Shown here one piece after another: positions 1 to 9,867 of a DNA stretch of 21,834 bases. Made by a program: the position numbers and the translations under genes. Each line of letters begins with the position of its first letter. Position 1 is the stretch's first letter. The notes below the pieces were generated by a model. That model worked only from the letters and a program-made list of their open reading frames with translations. It did not search any database and had not been told where the DNA came from. Origin of the DNA: Chara braunii (Eukaryota; Streptophyta; Charophyceae; Charales; Characeae); contig BFEA01000006.1 of the NCBI GenBank assembly GCA_003427395.1, forward strand, positions 5,519,590-5,541,423, written 5' to 3'.

Positions 1-86
1 CCCCCCCCCCCACCAAACCTCCTCTCACAACACCTCATCCACCCCGCCAACTCTCGACATCTCTAGACCATCTAAAGATGCAATGC

Positions 87-133
<47 letters not shown>
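87..133. repeat. (CT)n-(CA)n compound microsatellite
   Basis: A pure CT run (about 87-104) passes directly into a CA run (about 105-133). The open frames over it only read the repeats as SLSLSL and HTHTHT, so they are not genes. The window itself starts with a run of eleven C. Confidence 0.95.
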
Positions 134-136
<3 letters not shown>

Positions 137-190
137 TTCCTCCCTGGCCCCACATCTACACACCCCACACCTTCCCCTTTACCGTCTTCA

Positions 191-381
191 CCCAAAACAC
201 ACACACACTCGTTGCGCTTTCAAAGTACTGCCCATGGAGTGGGGGTGGGGGGAAGGGGTGTTGGAGAGGACGAAGAAAGGAGGAGNCCCAAAACACACAC
301 ACACTCGTTGCGCTTTCAAAGTACTGCCCATGGAGTGGGGGTGGGGGGAAGGGGTGTTGGAGAGGACGAAGAAAGGAGGAG
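191..381. repeat. Exact 95-bp duplication on both sides of a single N
   Basis: Positions 191-285 and 287-381 are identical over 95 bases (CCCAAAACAC... to ...AGGAGGAG), with one N at 286 between them. This is the signature of two contigs that overlap but were scaffolded with a placeholder gap instead of being merged. It is most likely an assembly artefact: the real locus probably has one copy. Open frames crossing 286 contain a repeated peptide for the same reason and should not be annotated. Confidence 0.9.
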
Positions 382-960
382 GAAAGGGGGGGAGGTGATG
401 GAGAGGGCAGGAAGACTGAGAAATCTTGGATAGGGGAGGAGGGAGGAGGGTCACTACTTAAGAGGGGGGAGGAGGAACGAGGGAGGAGGGCCGCGTAAAA
501 GGAGTGAAGGAGGGGTGGAGGTCATGGAGAGGGCGGGAGGAAGGAGAAAAGCAATGGAGAGGGAGGGAGGGTAGAAGAGCACCACGTCAGAATAGGGAGG
601 AGAAGCGGACAAAGAAACTCGATGTTGGAGGAAACAGTGCAGGGAGGTTATTGTCAAGCGCAAAGGGTGGGAGATGTGATCGAGACGGGAGGAAGAAGGA
701 GGACCGCTACTTCACAGGAGGGAGGAGGGAGGCCGCCGCTGAAGAAACGAAGAAGAAGAAGAAGAAGAACCAAAGAAGAAAAAAAAGAATAGATGACAAG
801 ATGAAAGTCAAGCAGAAAAAGACAAATCAAAGAAGAAAAAGAAGAAAGAAGAAAAAGAAGAAAGAAGAAAAAGAAGAAAGAAGAAAAAAACAAAGAAGAG
901 ACCCTGGAAGTTCGAAAAGGCAAAAAAGTTGAAAGAGAAAAAGAAAACAAGAAACGAAGT
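382..960 (+). repeat. Purine-rich (GGA/GAA) low-complexity tract
   Basis: The plus strand is dominated by A and G for nearly 600 bases: GGA-rich at 382-600, then GAA/AAGAAG-rich from about 745 to 950. A diverged direct repeat is visible inside it (GGAGGTGATGGAGAGGGC at 391, GGAGGTCATGGAGAGGGC at 517). Both strands are open for long stretches (lysine/arginine/glutamate-rich on plus, leucine/serine/phenylalanine-rich on minus), as expected from composition alone. No gene is called here. Confidence 0.85.
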
Positions 961-1794
961 AGTTGTAGCAATAAAAGAAAAAGAAGAAATTTACCTCACA
1001 CCTTCATCGGGATGGCCCCACGACAGTCTTCATTGGGGAAGGGGAAGGAGCGGTCGATGACAGTGTGGCAGCAAGGCGATGACGATGGTGTGGCAGCAGG
1101 GCCACGATAATGGCTCCGGAGCAGGGCAACTGTCGGATTGAGATCTACAATCTCGAAAAACTAGTTTCTTCTTTTTTACCACATTGCATACTTTATTATG
1201 ATGGTACGGTGGCAGGGCAACGACAACGGCACAGCGACATTAGACAACGATGGACATGTGGCGAAAGGCAGGAGGGTGGAGGGCGGAGGGCAGCGGTCGG
1301 AGGGCGAGGCCATGCGCGGAGCAGAAATGGCCCAGGATTCGAGTTTGGATCTGAGACTTCACGTATTGTCGATCGCCACCAATCGACGAAGGAAGTTAGT
1401 AATGAAGACTAAAAAAGCGATTGTTAACCTAAACCATCTCATTGCTGCTCATTGCTGATATGGCTCGGCTTCCGAACCATACATGAGACTTTCGCCTCAT
1501 ATGGCTCTTCTCAGAATCTATATTGATATTTGCTCTTTCATATGGTATGGATTTAATTCAAATGTTTTTGTAACCTAAGACTCCAGTAATTTAGGTCAAA
1601 AGGGTTATTGCTTATTCTACTTGAAGCCAATTACGTTATACGGTATTCGCTTGTGGTATCTCCAATTATTATGTGAGTGTATTTCATATGATGAACCATG
1701 CTCTTTTTAAAGCATTACTTTTTTTGAGTGCAGGTTTTGTGATTCATGCAATGTCTGATGAACAAAATATGCGCAAAATGGCCTAGATACAAAA
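961..1794. other. Non-coding stretch, no gene seen
   Basis: No protein family, RNA gene or element end is recognisable. The left part holds short repeated GATGAC/GTGGCAGCA words (1056-1105, with an echo near 1205). The right part (1440-1794) is AT-rich with repeated CATATGG words. The ~100-codon frames here have no recognisable protein character. Confidence 0.5.
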
Positions 1795-2490
1795 AAAAAA
1801 ACATGAAACGGGGCCTACCAGACCCTGAAAAATGGCGCGCCGGCCGCCAAATTCTTTTTGGCCTATGGGCCAAAGGGCAGCAGAGCCAAAAATATTTTTT
1901 AACGTCGTTTTTGTCGGCGCTGAGGGGGCCCAGGTGCCTAGCCAAGGGGGGTCACACAGCCGACCGGCCCGAGCTCCATTCCAGGCAGCCTGGGGTGGCC
2001 CGGGCGCCCGGTCGGGAAAGCTAACCCAGGTGTTATATTTAACTTACCCTAAAAAGATCAGATTTTTGTTTTTAGTCACTTTTTTAGACCCTCCGAATAC
2101 AACGCCCAGGTGTTATATTCAAAAAGAACCCCGGGCAATATTTGAATGTTCCATGGGCAGAGTGCCTTGTAGAGGTAGTATACATCGGTTTGAAAGGGCT
2201 GGGAGGGAGATATACATGTGTTTTAAAAGGGTTGAAGAAGTGTTTGACTTCCAAAGAGTATATTTCAGTTTGATTTTTGTTTTTCATTTTTTATTTCCAA
2301 GTTAATAATGAACTCTGAAGTGACCCTCAGCCAAAAGTTGGTCGCATTGCAATTCTGGATAACATATTTTTTCACAAAAAAATTTGATTTTTTTGTTTTG
2401 TACTAGGCTACCAGCCGGGCCGCTCGGGTCACCCTGTTTTCCTGGGCAGCCCGGCCGTGCAAGGACCCGGGAATGTCCCAGCGAAAAAAG
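1795..2490. other. AT-rich DNA with GC-rich islands, no gene seen
   Basis: Very GC-rich islands (for example GGCGCGCCGGCCGCC at about 1832, and 1925-2020 and 2408-2470) sit in AT-rich DNA with poly-A and poly-T runs. The word CCAGGTGTTATATT occurs twice (about 2026 and 2107). The abrupt compositional switches suggest a decayed mobile element, but no terminal repeats or coding domain could be established. The 157-codon plus frame at 1832-2305 runs through both compositions without recognisable domain character. Confidence 0.4.
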
Positions 2491-2534
2491 AAAAATCCAA
2501 AAAATCCAAAAAATCCAAAAAATCTAAAAAATCC
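2491..2534. repeat. 9-bp A-rich minisatellite (AAAAAATCC)
   Basis: About five consecutive units of AAAAAATCC, one of them with T in the last position. The array directly abuts the left end of the first dispersed-repeat copy, so it may be a tail or slippage product associated with that element. Confidence 0.85.
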
Positions 2535-2683
2535 ACATATTGAAAAATGTCAAATTTTGGCCTCTTGTGAATATTCAGGCCCGCCTTCACTTAGGGCGGG
2601 CACAGGGCTTGCTGAGGGTCTCTGCCCAAAACATCTGCATGTCTTTTAAAAGGCCCTGCGAAGGCTCATTCCCCCGCACATAT
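2533..2683. repeat. Dispersed hairpin repeat, copy A
   Basis: This shares its core with copies at 14754-14921 and 18452-18578 (CCACATAT..GTCAAA..TTGGCCTCTTGTGAATATT, then a GCCCGCC/GGCGGGC hairpin, then CTTGCTGAGGG..CTCTGCCCA.AACA). The hairpin is perfect: stem 2579-2585 with 2595-2601 around loop TTCACTTAG. A second, more diverged core follows at 2731-2806. On the minus strand a short conserved reading (FWAE.LSKP..RPK) also appears in copy C. The element class is unknown. A SINE or a fragment of a larger element are both possible, and the T-arm-like word GGTTCATTCC in copy B is only weak support for a polymerase III origin. Confidence 0.75.
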
Positions 2684-2730
2684 ACGGCCCCTTTAGGGTG
2701 ATCACTCTGGCCTGTACCCAGGCCTTGGCA

Positions 2731-2806
2731 CATATTGGCAGGCCTGCCTTCACTTACGGCGAGCAAGGCCTTTCTCAGCACTGCCGAGGGGTCGATTCCT
2801 CGCATA
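2731..2806. repeat. Dispersed hairpin repeat, partial copy A2
   Basis: The core GGCCTGCCTTCACTTACGGCGAGCAAGGC repeats the hairpin part of copy A some 160 bases further on, in the same orientation. It is followed by GAGGGGTCGATTCCTCGC, which resembles a tRNA T-arm/B-box but is not part of a foldable complete tRNA. Confidence 0.55.
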
Positions 2807-2861
2807 ACTTCCGCCTTAGCTTCGAAAGTCCCGTGCGAAGCCTTTAAATTTTTCATCCACC

Positions 2862-3299
2862 TGATGTCTGCAGTGACTTGGTGCAGTAGAATTTCTTGGA
2901 AGATGCAAAAGATATGACTTCTAGGAGGCCGCCTTTTGGACGTCTCTATCCATGGTTGGGGTCAACAAGCATTCTTAATGCATGATATAATCAATTCTCA
3001 TTATCCATGCGTGCCGGCTGGTATCCGACGGATCGAAGAGGCTTTACAAAAATCCGGGTATTGTAGGGGTAATCATCCCAATCAAACCCGAAAGAAATCA
3101 GGAACCAGATTATAGACCAGACCAGAAATCAGACCAGACTGCTGACTACCCCTTTAATTAGCTATAGCAGTATTCTAGATGTCAAGTCCTTATGTAACTG
3201 CTCGTGGCCTAACTCAAGGCTCTTTCTCCTTGTCTAATTTATAGTCATCCTGATGCAAATCCACAACCTGCAGCTGTTGTTTATAAATAAACTTCTGAA
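2862..3299. other. Non-coding stretch, no gene seen
   Basis: No gene is recognisable. A short run of direct ACCAGA words (AGACCAGACCAGAAATCAGACCAGAC, about 3114-3140) and a TTTATAAATAAA word near 3278 are the only notable structures. Confidence 0.45.
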
Positions 3300-4873
3300 C
3301 TGGCATACACAGGTGTTAATAATCAGGTTTCAGATAGGAAGGAGTCTACTATTAGTGTGAGCTTGCAGCATAACTGCCACAACGTAGAAAATCCTTTTAC
3401 CGTGCTTAAGGATGTCTTCCTTAAGGTATTTCGCAGTTAGCTCCCTTCTGGCTCGGCCACTTGCTTTTTGCAGTTCGATTATAAAGTAGACATCTCAAGT
3501 TTGTCTGAGCAGTTGGGCAGTCTGGTAACCCATGCAGGTCTGTCCGTACATTAGTTTAGCCCTTGAGGTCTCAGAAAGAGCGATTACCTAACTTACTGCA
3601 AAGATCAGTTCTTTTCGTAAAATACCTCACACTTCTTTGTCCCGCTGGTTTCACATACATTTGAGAAATAGATCCAGACGGAGAAAGGAGTTTTTGTATA
3701 ACATTGAGGACAACCTTAGGCATTGGCGTAGGTTCTCTGCATTCTGTCCACGTTCAAAGTGCCCAATCGCATGTTCATTTTTATTTTAAAGATAAACTAC
3801 CCAAAACTGTTTATTATCATTTTTCAATTAGTAAAATATGAAATAAAGTTTTATATTATTTATTTGGAGATCCTCGATCTCTGCGTCCCCATTTCTTTTA
3901 GTTAGATTTTCATGTATATAATGATCTCTGGGGGTACATATATGGCCCTATTCGTCTCTCGTTCGTTTGATTCGCCAGTCTTCATCTCATAACATAAGAG
4001 TCATCCTATAGTTCTTTCCTTCATGGGAAGGAGTGTTAACTATCAGTTGGACAATCTCACTGTCTATGATTCCTGGCCGGCTCCAAGGAGATACGAACAT
4101 TAAGCGACAACATTTTCTCTCTCAAAAGAAGTTTGATAGGCCTTCCCTTCCGAGACTTCGAGAATAGGCAGATATTCCACCCTTGGTTATGTCTCCCCAT
4201 AGGAACGCTTTAACCTCGAAGTGGTACCTCCTAGTGAAATGTCACAAACAGCTTGTCACTATCTGGCAAACGAGACTATTGTCCACAGTTGCCTTTCCCC
4301 TTAGCTGGAGTAACAACACTACAGTAATCGTCTAGCCCCTACACACGTCTTTCGATGTGGCCTACGACAGACTCTACAGGTCTCCTTGGCCGCTGCACTA
4401 GAACATTAGTATAATACTAGGAAAAATAGTCCAAATGATTAGTTCTTACTGCATTTCAAGGAATGGAATATGTAGAAGCTCCTTTTACCATAATCCTAGA
4501 GCGCAACATTCCCACCAAAAACAACTACTGTAGTCCCAGGTAGAATCATCATCTGCGAGAGCCTGTTAACTCTGACATCTACCAACCCCTTGGGACCTCA
4601 ACTATGGTCACCCAGGCAGCTAACAGGTCTTCCATAGACCGCTTTCCAGCTAGCTCCTCTAAGGACTCGAACACATCAAATGAAGAGAGCATCATGTGGT
4701 CTAGATATGTCTGCAAGGTGACTAAGGAGTCAGTAACCTCAGGCTAGGCTACCTCTGAGACGGTGAGGGATCTTCAACCATCTCACATTGCGCAGAAGCA
4801 GTTACAACTTCTTCGCGCAAGATGTGTTCACTTTGGGAACTACTCGCAATGCTTTCTCAGGATGAGAGTGCCT

Positions 4874-5179
4874 CATGCCCCCTACGAGGCTGCACCCTCA
4901 CGGTGACCAACTCGTTTGAACCCTGCCCCTCAGTACGACCTTACACGTCACACTCTTAGCAAACATTCCCAACGGGTCAGTTTCCCACACACACATTTCA
5001 AGACTCTACTTGTTCCTATTGGTGAGCGTCCCATGCCCCCTATGAGGCTGCACCCTCACGGTGACCAACTCGTTTGAACCCTGCCCCTCGAAACGACCTT
5101 ACAAATCACACCCTTAGCAAACATTCCCAACGGGTCGATTTCCCACACACACATTTCAGGACTCTACTTATTCCTATTG
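4874..5179. repeat. 148-bp tandem duplication (period 158)
   Basis: Positions 4874-5021 and 5032-5179 are near-identical (CATGCCCCCTAYGAGGCTGC... to ...TTCCTATTG), separated by 10 bases. Only about ten substitutions separate the copies, so this duplication seems younger than the decay of the surrounding coding relic. Confidence 0.9.
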
Positions 5180-5208
5180 TGGACTCTTCCTATTGGCTCC
5201 TAGACTAA

Positions 5209-5374
5209 TTATCTTACTACAAATCAGTCGCCTTAGCCTTCTCTTTAGATGACCAGCACTTCTCCCTCAGAAGTCTTCTGATCGTCGACTGTTATCTTAC
5301 TACAAATCAGTCGCCTTAGCCTTCTCTTAAGGTGACCAACACTTCTCCCTCAGAAGTCTTCTGATCGTCGACTG
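5209..5374. repeat. 83-bp tandem duplication
   Basis: Two adjacent copies (5209-5291 and 5292-5374) start TTATCTTACTACAAATCAG and end GATCGTCGACTG. They differ at only a few positions. The duplication sits 30 bases from the 158-period duplication and within the same minus-strand relic. Confidence 0.92.
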
Positions 5375-6734
5375 CTATGTCCATCCCCCCAGAATCATGA
5401 ACTCCCTCTGCCCCTTCCTGATTTTTTTCAATATGAATTCACCTGTAGGTTCTTGATCTTGGGGTAGCTCCTTCTTCCTCCCTTTGAGTGGACTCTGGGT
5501 CGCATTCTTAGGCTTATGCTTTATGCCTAAGACCGACCTATATAGGAAACGGTATTCGTATGCAATTCTGGTGGTCCCAAGGACTACCCCATTCTCTATT
5601 CTTTTATTACAGAGTAATCACGAGATCAAGGGTCCCCTACTGCATCCCTAGGACCCGTAGCATAAGACACCAGACCTCAGTCCAATAATCAAGGCCCCAG
5701 TCTTTACCCATTTTGCACTACTAACCCTTCTAACCACCGTGCTGCTGCAGCGATCACCTACTTCCTTTGACATTCATTTATATTCCTAATGTGCGTCAGC
5801 ACCTGCCTCCACCAAACGTCGAGGGCTTCGTCCTTCCTACTGTAGCAAACTCCGTTTATGCTAATGATGCATTCGGAACCCATTGGGTCTTACCATCAAT
5901 CTACACTGCTGCTTGTTGTGCAAGTTGGGGTATGTGCGGCTGTTCTGTAGAAACAGTCGTCTGAAAGGAAGAAAAAGAAGCATATTGAGCCTGCATGTCT
6001 ACAGCTAACTGTCCGCCTGACAGACTAGTACAAAGCCTAGCTAGAGAAAGACCTGACACCGACAGCATTCTAATCGTCGACGATGAGACAAGTAAAGGTT
6101 GACTTTCAGTCCAGACACTGAGCCGCGCACTCAAGGATGTACCAATTTGTCCACTTCTACAATCCACCCTCTGTATCTAAACATGGCTGGAAAGGAGAGA
6201 AGTTTTCATACTTTCTCGCACGGACATGGACTCTTGTATGCCTACCTCACATGCCTGCAGATCATGCTTTGCGTTACTGAGCCCATTTCCTTTCGATCCC
6301 TCTAACCTAACTTTGTCATTGTCTTCTCCACTAACTAGTATGGCCCTATCTCTAATCCTCTGCTTCCTGTCCTCTGCGTCTCTCACCTAAGCTTCTAACT
6401 AAATAGGAATGTTTAATGCCTCTTGAATGTCCAGGTGGACAAGGGTGGGCTGGAGCGGCTTGCTGAACTGCGAGCTCGCCATTTGACTTGAGACTGTTGT
6501 CTGACTAACACCTACTTGAGCAGATAGTGCATCAGCCTGCATGGCTTGTCTACTGGATCCTTATGCCGCTGCTGCTGTGGCAGCCTTTTCCGACTCTTGC
6601 TCCTTTTAGACCCAACACTACACACTGCTTTCAGTGAGGTCAACAGACCTCCTACATGGCAGCCTTCCTAAAGGCTCTGCGCCATGTCAGCCTCTATTAA
6701 GCGACTCCCTCCTACACTGCCACACTCCCACATC

Positions 6735-7000
6735 AGCTATAGCAGACCGCTGTCTGCACTAGTGTCCTCGCTGGAACCTACTACAGCATAGGGTCTGACG
6801 GATTTGTAAAATGAATATAATAAAATAATTATTCAGTCCGTATCCTCGCTGGAACCTAGTGTCCTCGCTGGAACCTAGTGTCCTCGCTGGAACCTACCAC
6901 AGCTATAGCAGACCGCTGGAACCTACCACAGCTATAGCAGACCGCTGTCTGCACTAGTGTCCTCGCTGGAACCTACCACAGCATAGGGTCTGAGCGATTA
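6735..7000. repeat. Composite satellite with 19-bp and larger units
   Basis: A ~65-bp block (GCTATAGCAGACCGCTGTCTG.. to ..GCATAGGGTCTGA) occurs at about 6736-6798 and again at about 6931-6993. Between them lie an AT-rich spacer and a 19-bp array TCCTCGCTGGAACCTAGTG at 6843, 6862 and 6881. A partial unit GCTATAGCAGACCGCTGGAACCTACCACA (about 6902-6930) is a hybrid of the two. This nested structure points to repeated unequal exchange or slippage. It encodes nothing recognisable. Confidence 0.85.
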
Positions 7001-7136
7001 GTTCTCCAACAGCAGCAGTAAACAGAACTGGCAATGGTAGACTACTTCAATTCTGGTCTAGAGTTCTGTTAGGTGTTAGCAGTCTGTCAGACCTCAACTA
7101 ATCAAAATAACAGATGCATGTGGAAATGGAAATAAA
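7001..7136. other. Short unique non-coding stretch
   Basis: No gene or element is seen. It contains the words CAGCAGCAGTA and GGTGTTAGCAGTCTGTCAGAC. Confidence 0.35.
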
Positions 7137-7156
7137 AATAATAATAATAATAATAT
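7137..7156. repeat. (ATA)n microsatellite
   Basis: Six to seven ATA/ATT-type triplets in a row follow an A-rich lead-in. Confidence 0.85.
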
Positions 7157-7894
7157 TCGAGGACCACTTGGAACCTTCCTTCCCTTGTATCCAACATACC
7201 GATGAGCATCATCAAGCAGCGGTGTGTAAGGTGTGCATTAGTGGCCCACCCCTATGCCCAGGAACTCGCTCATGACCAACCCTTTATTTATCCTCGCATG
7301 CAACGAGCCTTACGTCTGACTGATCTGCCTGATCAAGAGGCGGTTTAAGCACAGGCCGCAAGGTCTTCACGATTTATTTAACGTCGCAAACAGGACGACG
7401 ATCACAGCAAGTGGACAGATCAGAACCGCGCCAAATGGTCAGTCCACGTTTCCTCTATTCGCGCAGCAACGAGACTTCAATGGACAAAGCAGCATGGTCT
7501 GTGTGTACTACTCCCATGGGTTGGCATGGTGACCGTGACCCATGCTTCGACCAAGGCCCTTCAGAGGCACCGCCCTCTCCTGCCAGATGCGCCACCGGGA
7601 TGAATGTCGTCTCTCAAGGTAGAGAGCTCAGGACTCCTCACAGAAAGTAGAGGACACTCAACGTCGGACTCACTTTCTCACAGTAAGAAGAGATTGAGAG
7701 GGAAGATAATGTAAGGGAACAACGTACCTGAAGATAGCTGCCCCCAACCGCAGATTTCTCACCAGTTGAGTCGACGTGCATTTTGATGGTGGACCGGTCA
7801 TATCCTTTGTACCACAAAAAATACAATGTCGTGCCGCCTCAGCCAAAATGTCATGTCAGCATGCTCTCATCACTCCACACCATACTTGCGGCGC
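7157..7894. other. Stretch without a supported gene
   Basis: Open frames of 60-80 codons exist on both strands but none shows a known domain. On the minus strand the frame ending ..DSTGEKSAVGGSYLQ runs to a good splice-donor consensus (AG|GTACGT, exon end at 7728), but no convincing acceptor or partner exon was found. It is therefore noted here and not called as an exon. Confidence 0.35.
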
Positions 7895-8015
7895 ATTTGT
7901 GCAGTGCGCGATGTGGTGCACTGCGCCATGCGGACTGCGCGCGCACGTGCGCGAAAGTGCGCACGAGGTGCGCCGTGCGCGCAGCGCATGGGGACGCGCT
8001 ACCCCTGCGAGGTGC
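7895..8015. repeat. Alternating GTGCGC-rich block
   Basis: About 120 bases are built of GTGCGC/GCGCAC words and broken by an N at 8016. They include a perfect 14-bp palindrome CGCGCACGTGCGCG at 7940-7953, centred on CACGTG. The alternating purine-pyrimidine pattern favours Z-DNA and polymerase stalling, which probably explains the assembly break. Frames through it are compositional. Confidence 0.75.
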
Positions 8016-8016
8016 N
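8016..8016. other. Single-N assembly gap
   Basis: One N interrupts the sequence at the edge of the GC-rich block. Unlike the N at 286, no duplicated flank is seen, so the true gap size is unknown. Confidence 0.9.
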
Positions 8017-8109
8017 TTCCATTTGTTGTGCATGTTGTCTATCTATTGTCACCGTTCTCCTATCCCGTTTCATCCTTGCACCTGGCAGGGGTGAGGTAAC
8101 TGCTCTACC

Positions 8110-9867
8110 CTAGTTGACATGAGAACCTTCTGAACTTGCCGCGGATTTCTGTGAGCCTTCCACTACTAATTCCTGAAGATCTCCTCCCCCTCTTGATGTA
8201 CCTTCTCCTCTCAGTCTGTTGGCGTCTGTTCTGGCTTGCTTCAGGGGCGATCGGTCGCTTGAGTCGCTTTGGGAGGATGTACCCCGTACTGTCTGCCGAA
8301 GCTGAAAGTCTGGTGTTGTGGTCCCGTATGGGACAAAAGCGTTTCCACTCGAGACTAGACCCAACGTAGGACCTGGTTCCAGGTACTCCGCTGTCCATCC
8401 ATTGTCTCCTTGACCATTGAGTCTGGACCGTTTGTCGAGGATTGTGCCTGATCCCCAGGTTGGATCTTGATTCCTCCCTCCTGTAGTTCCTGAGAAGAAT
8501 CCCTCCTGCGGGGCTAAGCCTTCGCTGGCTCCTGTTTCCGAAAAGTGCTAGTCTCCCAGCCTGTATCCCACCGAATATCTCGAAACGGGAGAAAAAAGCG
8601 GGTCCAATCTTGGGTACAACTCCTGGTGCTGGCTTGAATTTTGGCCCCACTCGTACTCCTGTTCCCGCCTGCCTAATCTACCCATTGATTGGGGAGATTG
8701 CTGTGAGTGACTTGGATCAGGATCACCTTGGTAGCTATTCCGGCTCTAGTCACCTTGTCCGTGACTCCGGGGAGACAGGTTTGTTGGGGCAGTCTCCTCT
8801 CTCAGAGGGACACCCTCGTAAAAGTTCCTGCTTGGTCCATGGTTATCCTCCCTTCTCCTCCGGTTGTCTTGTCTCCCTGTGGGACTTCACGTACATTCTT
8901 CCTCTTCGTGAAAATACCCCCTACATCTTCTGCACCACAACGTTGATGAGCAGACCGTCCTGAGTTCTCTCATATCTCCGTTGTCTGTTCTCACCCAAAT
9001 TCGATCGACCATCCGGCCCCTGAACTGTGGGTCAATATCATATTTTAAATTCATTAATTATGGCTTTGAGCGATCCCTTATGGGAGGGTATTCTTTTGTG
9101 ATCGCCCCAATCACTCTTCTCACTGCAGCTTTCGTGTACACTACTGCATCCAACGGAACTTGCAGCGCCATAACCCAGAACATACTCTCTAACTCCACTC
9201 TTCTCAACTCTCTCCACTCCAGGCGAGTCATCCACGCTCTGAAACTCATAGAGTAATGAAATCCCGAAGATCGAGACCTCGCCCTCCCTTCTACTGAGGA
9301 GCCATGCCGAGATAGTCTGGTTCCTGGCGACGTATGCCAATACATTCGGGCCTTCAAAACGGATAGTGCCTCGCTGGATGGGTTCTTCAAATATCCCATC
9401 CCGTGACCAGCCGTTTTCATATGCTCGGATCGGATCAGATCTGCCTTCAGCTTGCCAGGGAGATCTTTTGCCGCATCCCTGAACGCCGCTACCATGGTTC
9501 TCTCCTTTAGCCACGCAACCTTCACTCGATCGAACTCTGGATTTGCTTTGAAGACTGCTTCTCTGCCGACAATTTCCACTCCATCACAAGGAATATCCTT
9601 AGGGATATTACCTTCTTCGTAGCATTGTGCGATTAGTTATCTCACTCTTTCCACTGTCAGATCTGCGTCTGGAGCTGCTGGTGGAGATCTTGCACCCGTT
9701 TGAACTGGTTCCTCCATCATCACCTCAGGTCGTAGTTGAACATCCATTTGGGGTACCGCTGTTTTCCCCTCTCGATATGCTCTGGTGCGTATCCCATTAC
9801 TGCTTCCAAGATCTTGAGATGTTACCGCCGTAAGAAAGAAAATCTGAGTACTTCCTACCCTATTCAC
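8110..9867 (-). pseudogene. LINE ORF1-like protein (DUF4283-like + CCHC), decayed
   Basis: One minus-strand frame carries most of a ~580-residue protein typical of ORF1 of plant LINE retrotransposons, an RNA-binding protein that packages the element RNA. In order: a proline/glutamate-rich lead-in (9750-9640); a DUF4283-like region (about 9636-8940) with KVAWLKERTMVAAFRDAAKD, then GTIRFEGPNVLAYVARNQ in another frame, then SMFWVMALQVPLDAVVYTKA, and finally RGRMVDRIWVRTDNGDMREL; a zinc knuckle CRRCRGYFHEEEEC (8934-8893), an exact CX2CX4HX4C; and an S/G/Q-rich tail ending GSHVN before the stop at 8110. Damage: in-frame stops at 9637-9639, 9058-9060 and 8887-8889, two compensating frameshifts near 9435 and 9245, and further breaks between 8880 and 8500. 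The DUF4283 assignment is from layout and motif, not from a search. No ORF2 follows on this strand. Confidence 0.72.
8893..8934 (-). other. CCHC zinc knuckle of the LINE ORF1 relic
   Basis: Fourteen codons read CRRCRGYFHEEEEC, matching CX2CX4HX4C exactly, and lie in the main frame of the ORF1 relic. In known ORF1 and gag proteins this motif binds single-stranded nucleic acid. Survival of all four ligands in an otherwise broken gene supports the identification. Confidence 0.85.

Larger units (their letters stand above)
3300..6610 (-). pseudogene. Decayed minus-strand coding relic, family not recognised
   Basis: Minus-strand translation gives many protein-like segments in consistent order, split by stops and frameshifts. 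Reading from high to low coordinates: an A/Q/S-rich start (about 6600-6420, ..SQTTVSSQMASSQFSK..); a charged part (6386-6177, ..RDAEDRKQRIRDRAILVSGE..); a Q-rich part ending QPHIPQLAQQAAV (about 5901); DEALDVWWRQVLTHIRN with AAAARWLEGLVVQNG after one stop (about 5850-5700); an E/S-rich linker (5420-5290); LDHMMLSSFDVFESLEELAG (about 4700-4640); QMMILPGTTVVVFGGNVAL (about 4560-4500); FLWGDITKGGISAYSRSLG (about 4200-4130); and AKYLKEDILKHGKRIFYVVA (about 3440-3370). The mix of hydrophobic and charged residues is unlike the opposite strand. The size, Q/E-rich N-terminus and repeat context suggest a transposon or retroelement protein, but I recognise no catalytic motif, so no function is assigned. 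Exact limits and frames are approximate. Confidence 0.5.

Noticed and set aside
654-971. 105-codon leucine/serine/phenylalanine-rich minus frame resembling a membrane protein
   Set aside because: It is the reverse reading of a GAA-rich purine tract. The composition alone explains it.
1832-2305. 157-codon plus frame
   Set aside because: It crosses a GC island and an AT-rich tract without consistent protein character, so it is probably open by chance.
2785-2806. tRNA T-arm/B-box-like GGGTCGATTCC
   Set aside because: No matching A-box or complete cloverleaf could be built around it.
7638-7826. Minus frame ending at a strong donor-like AG|GTACGT
   Set aside because: No convincing acceptor, partner exon or recognisable family. 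It is left as a note only.
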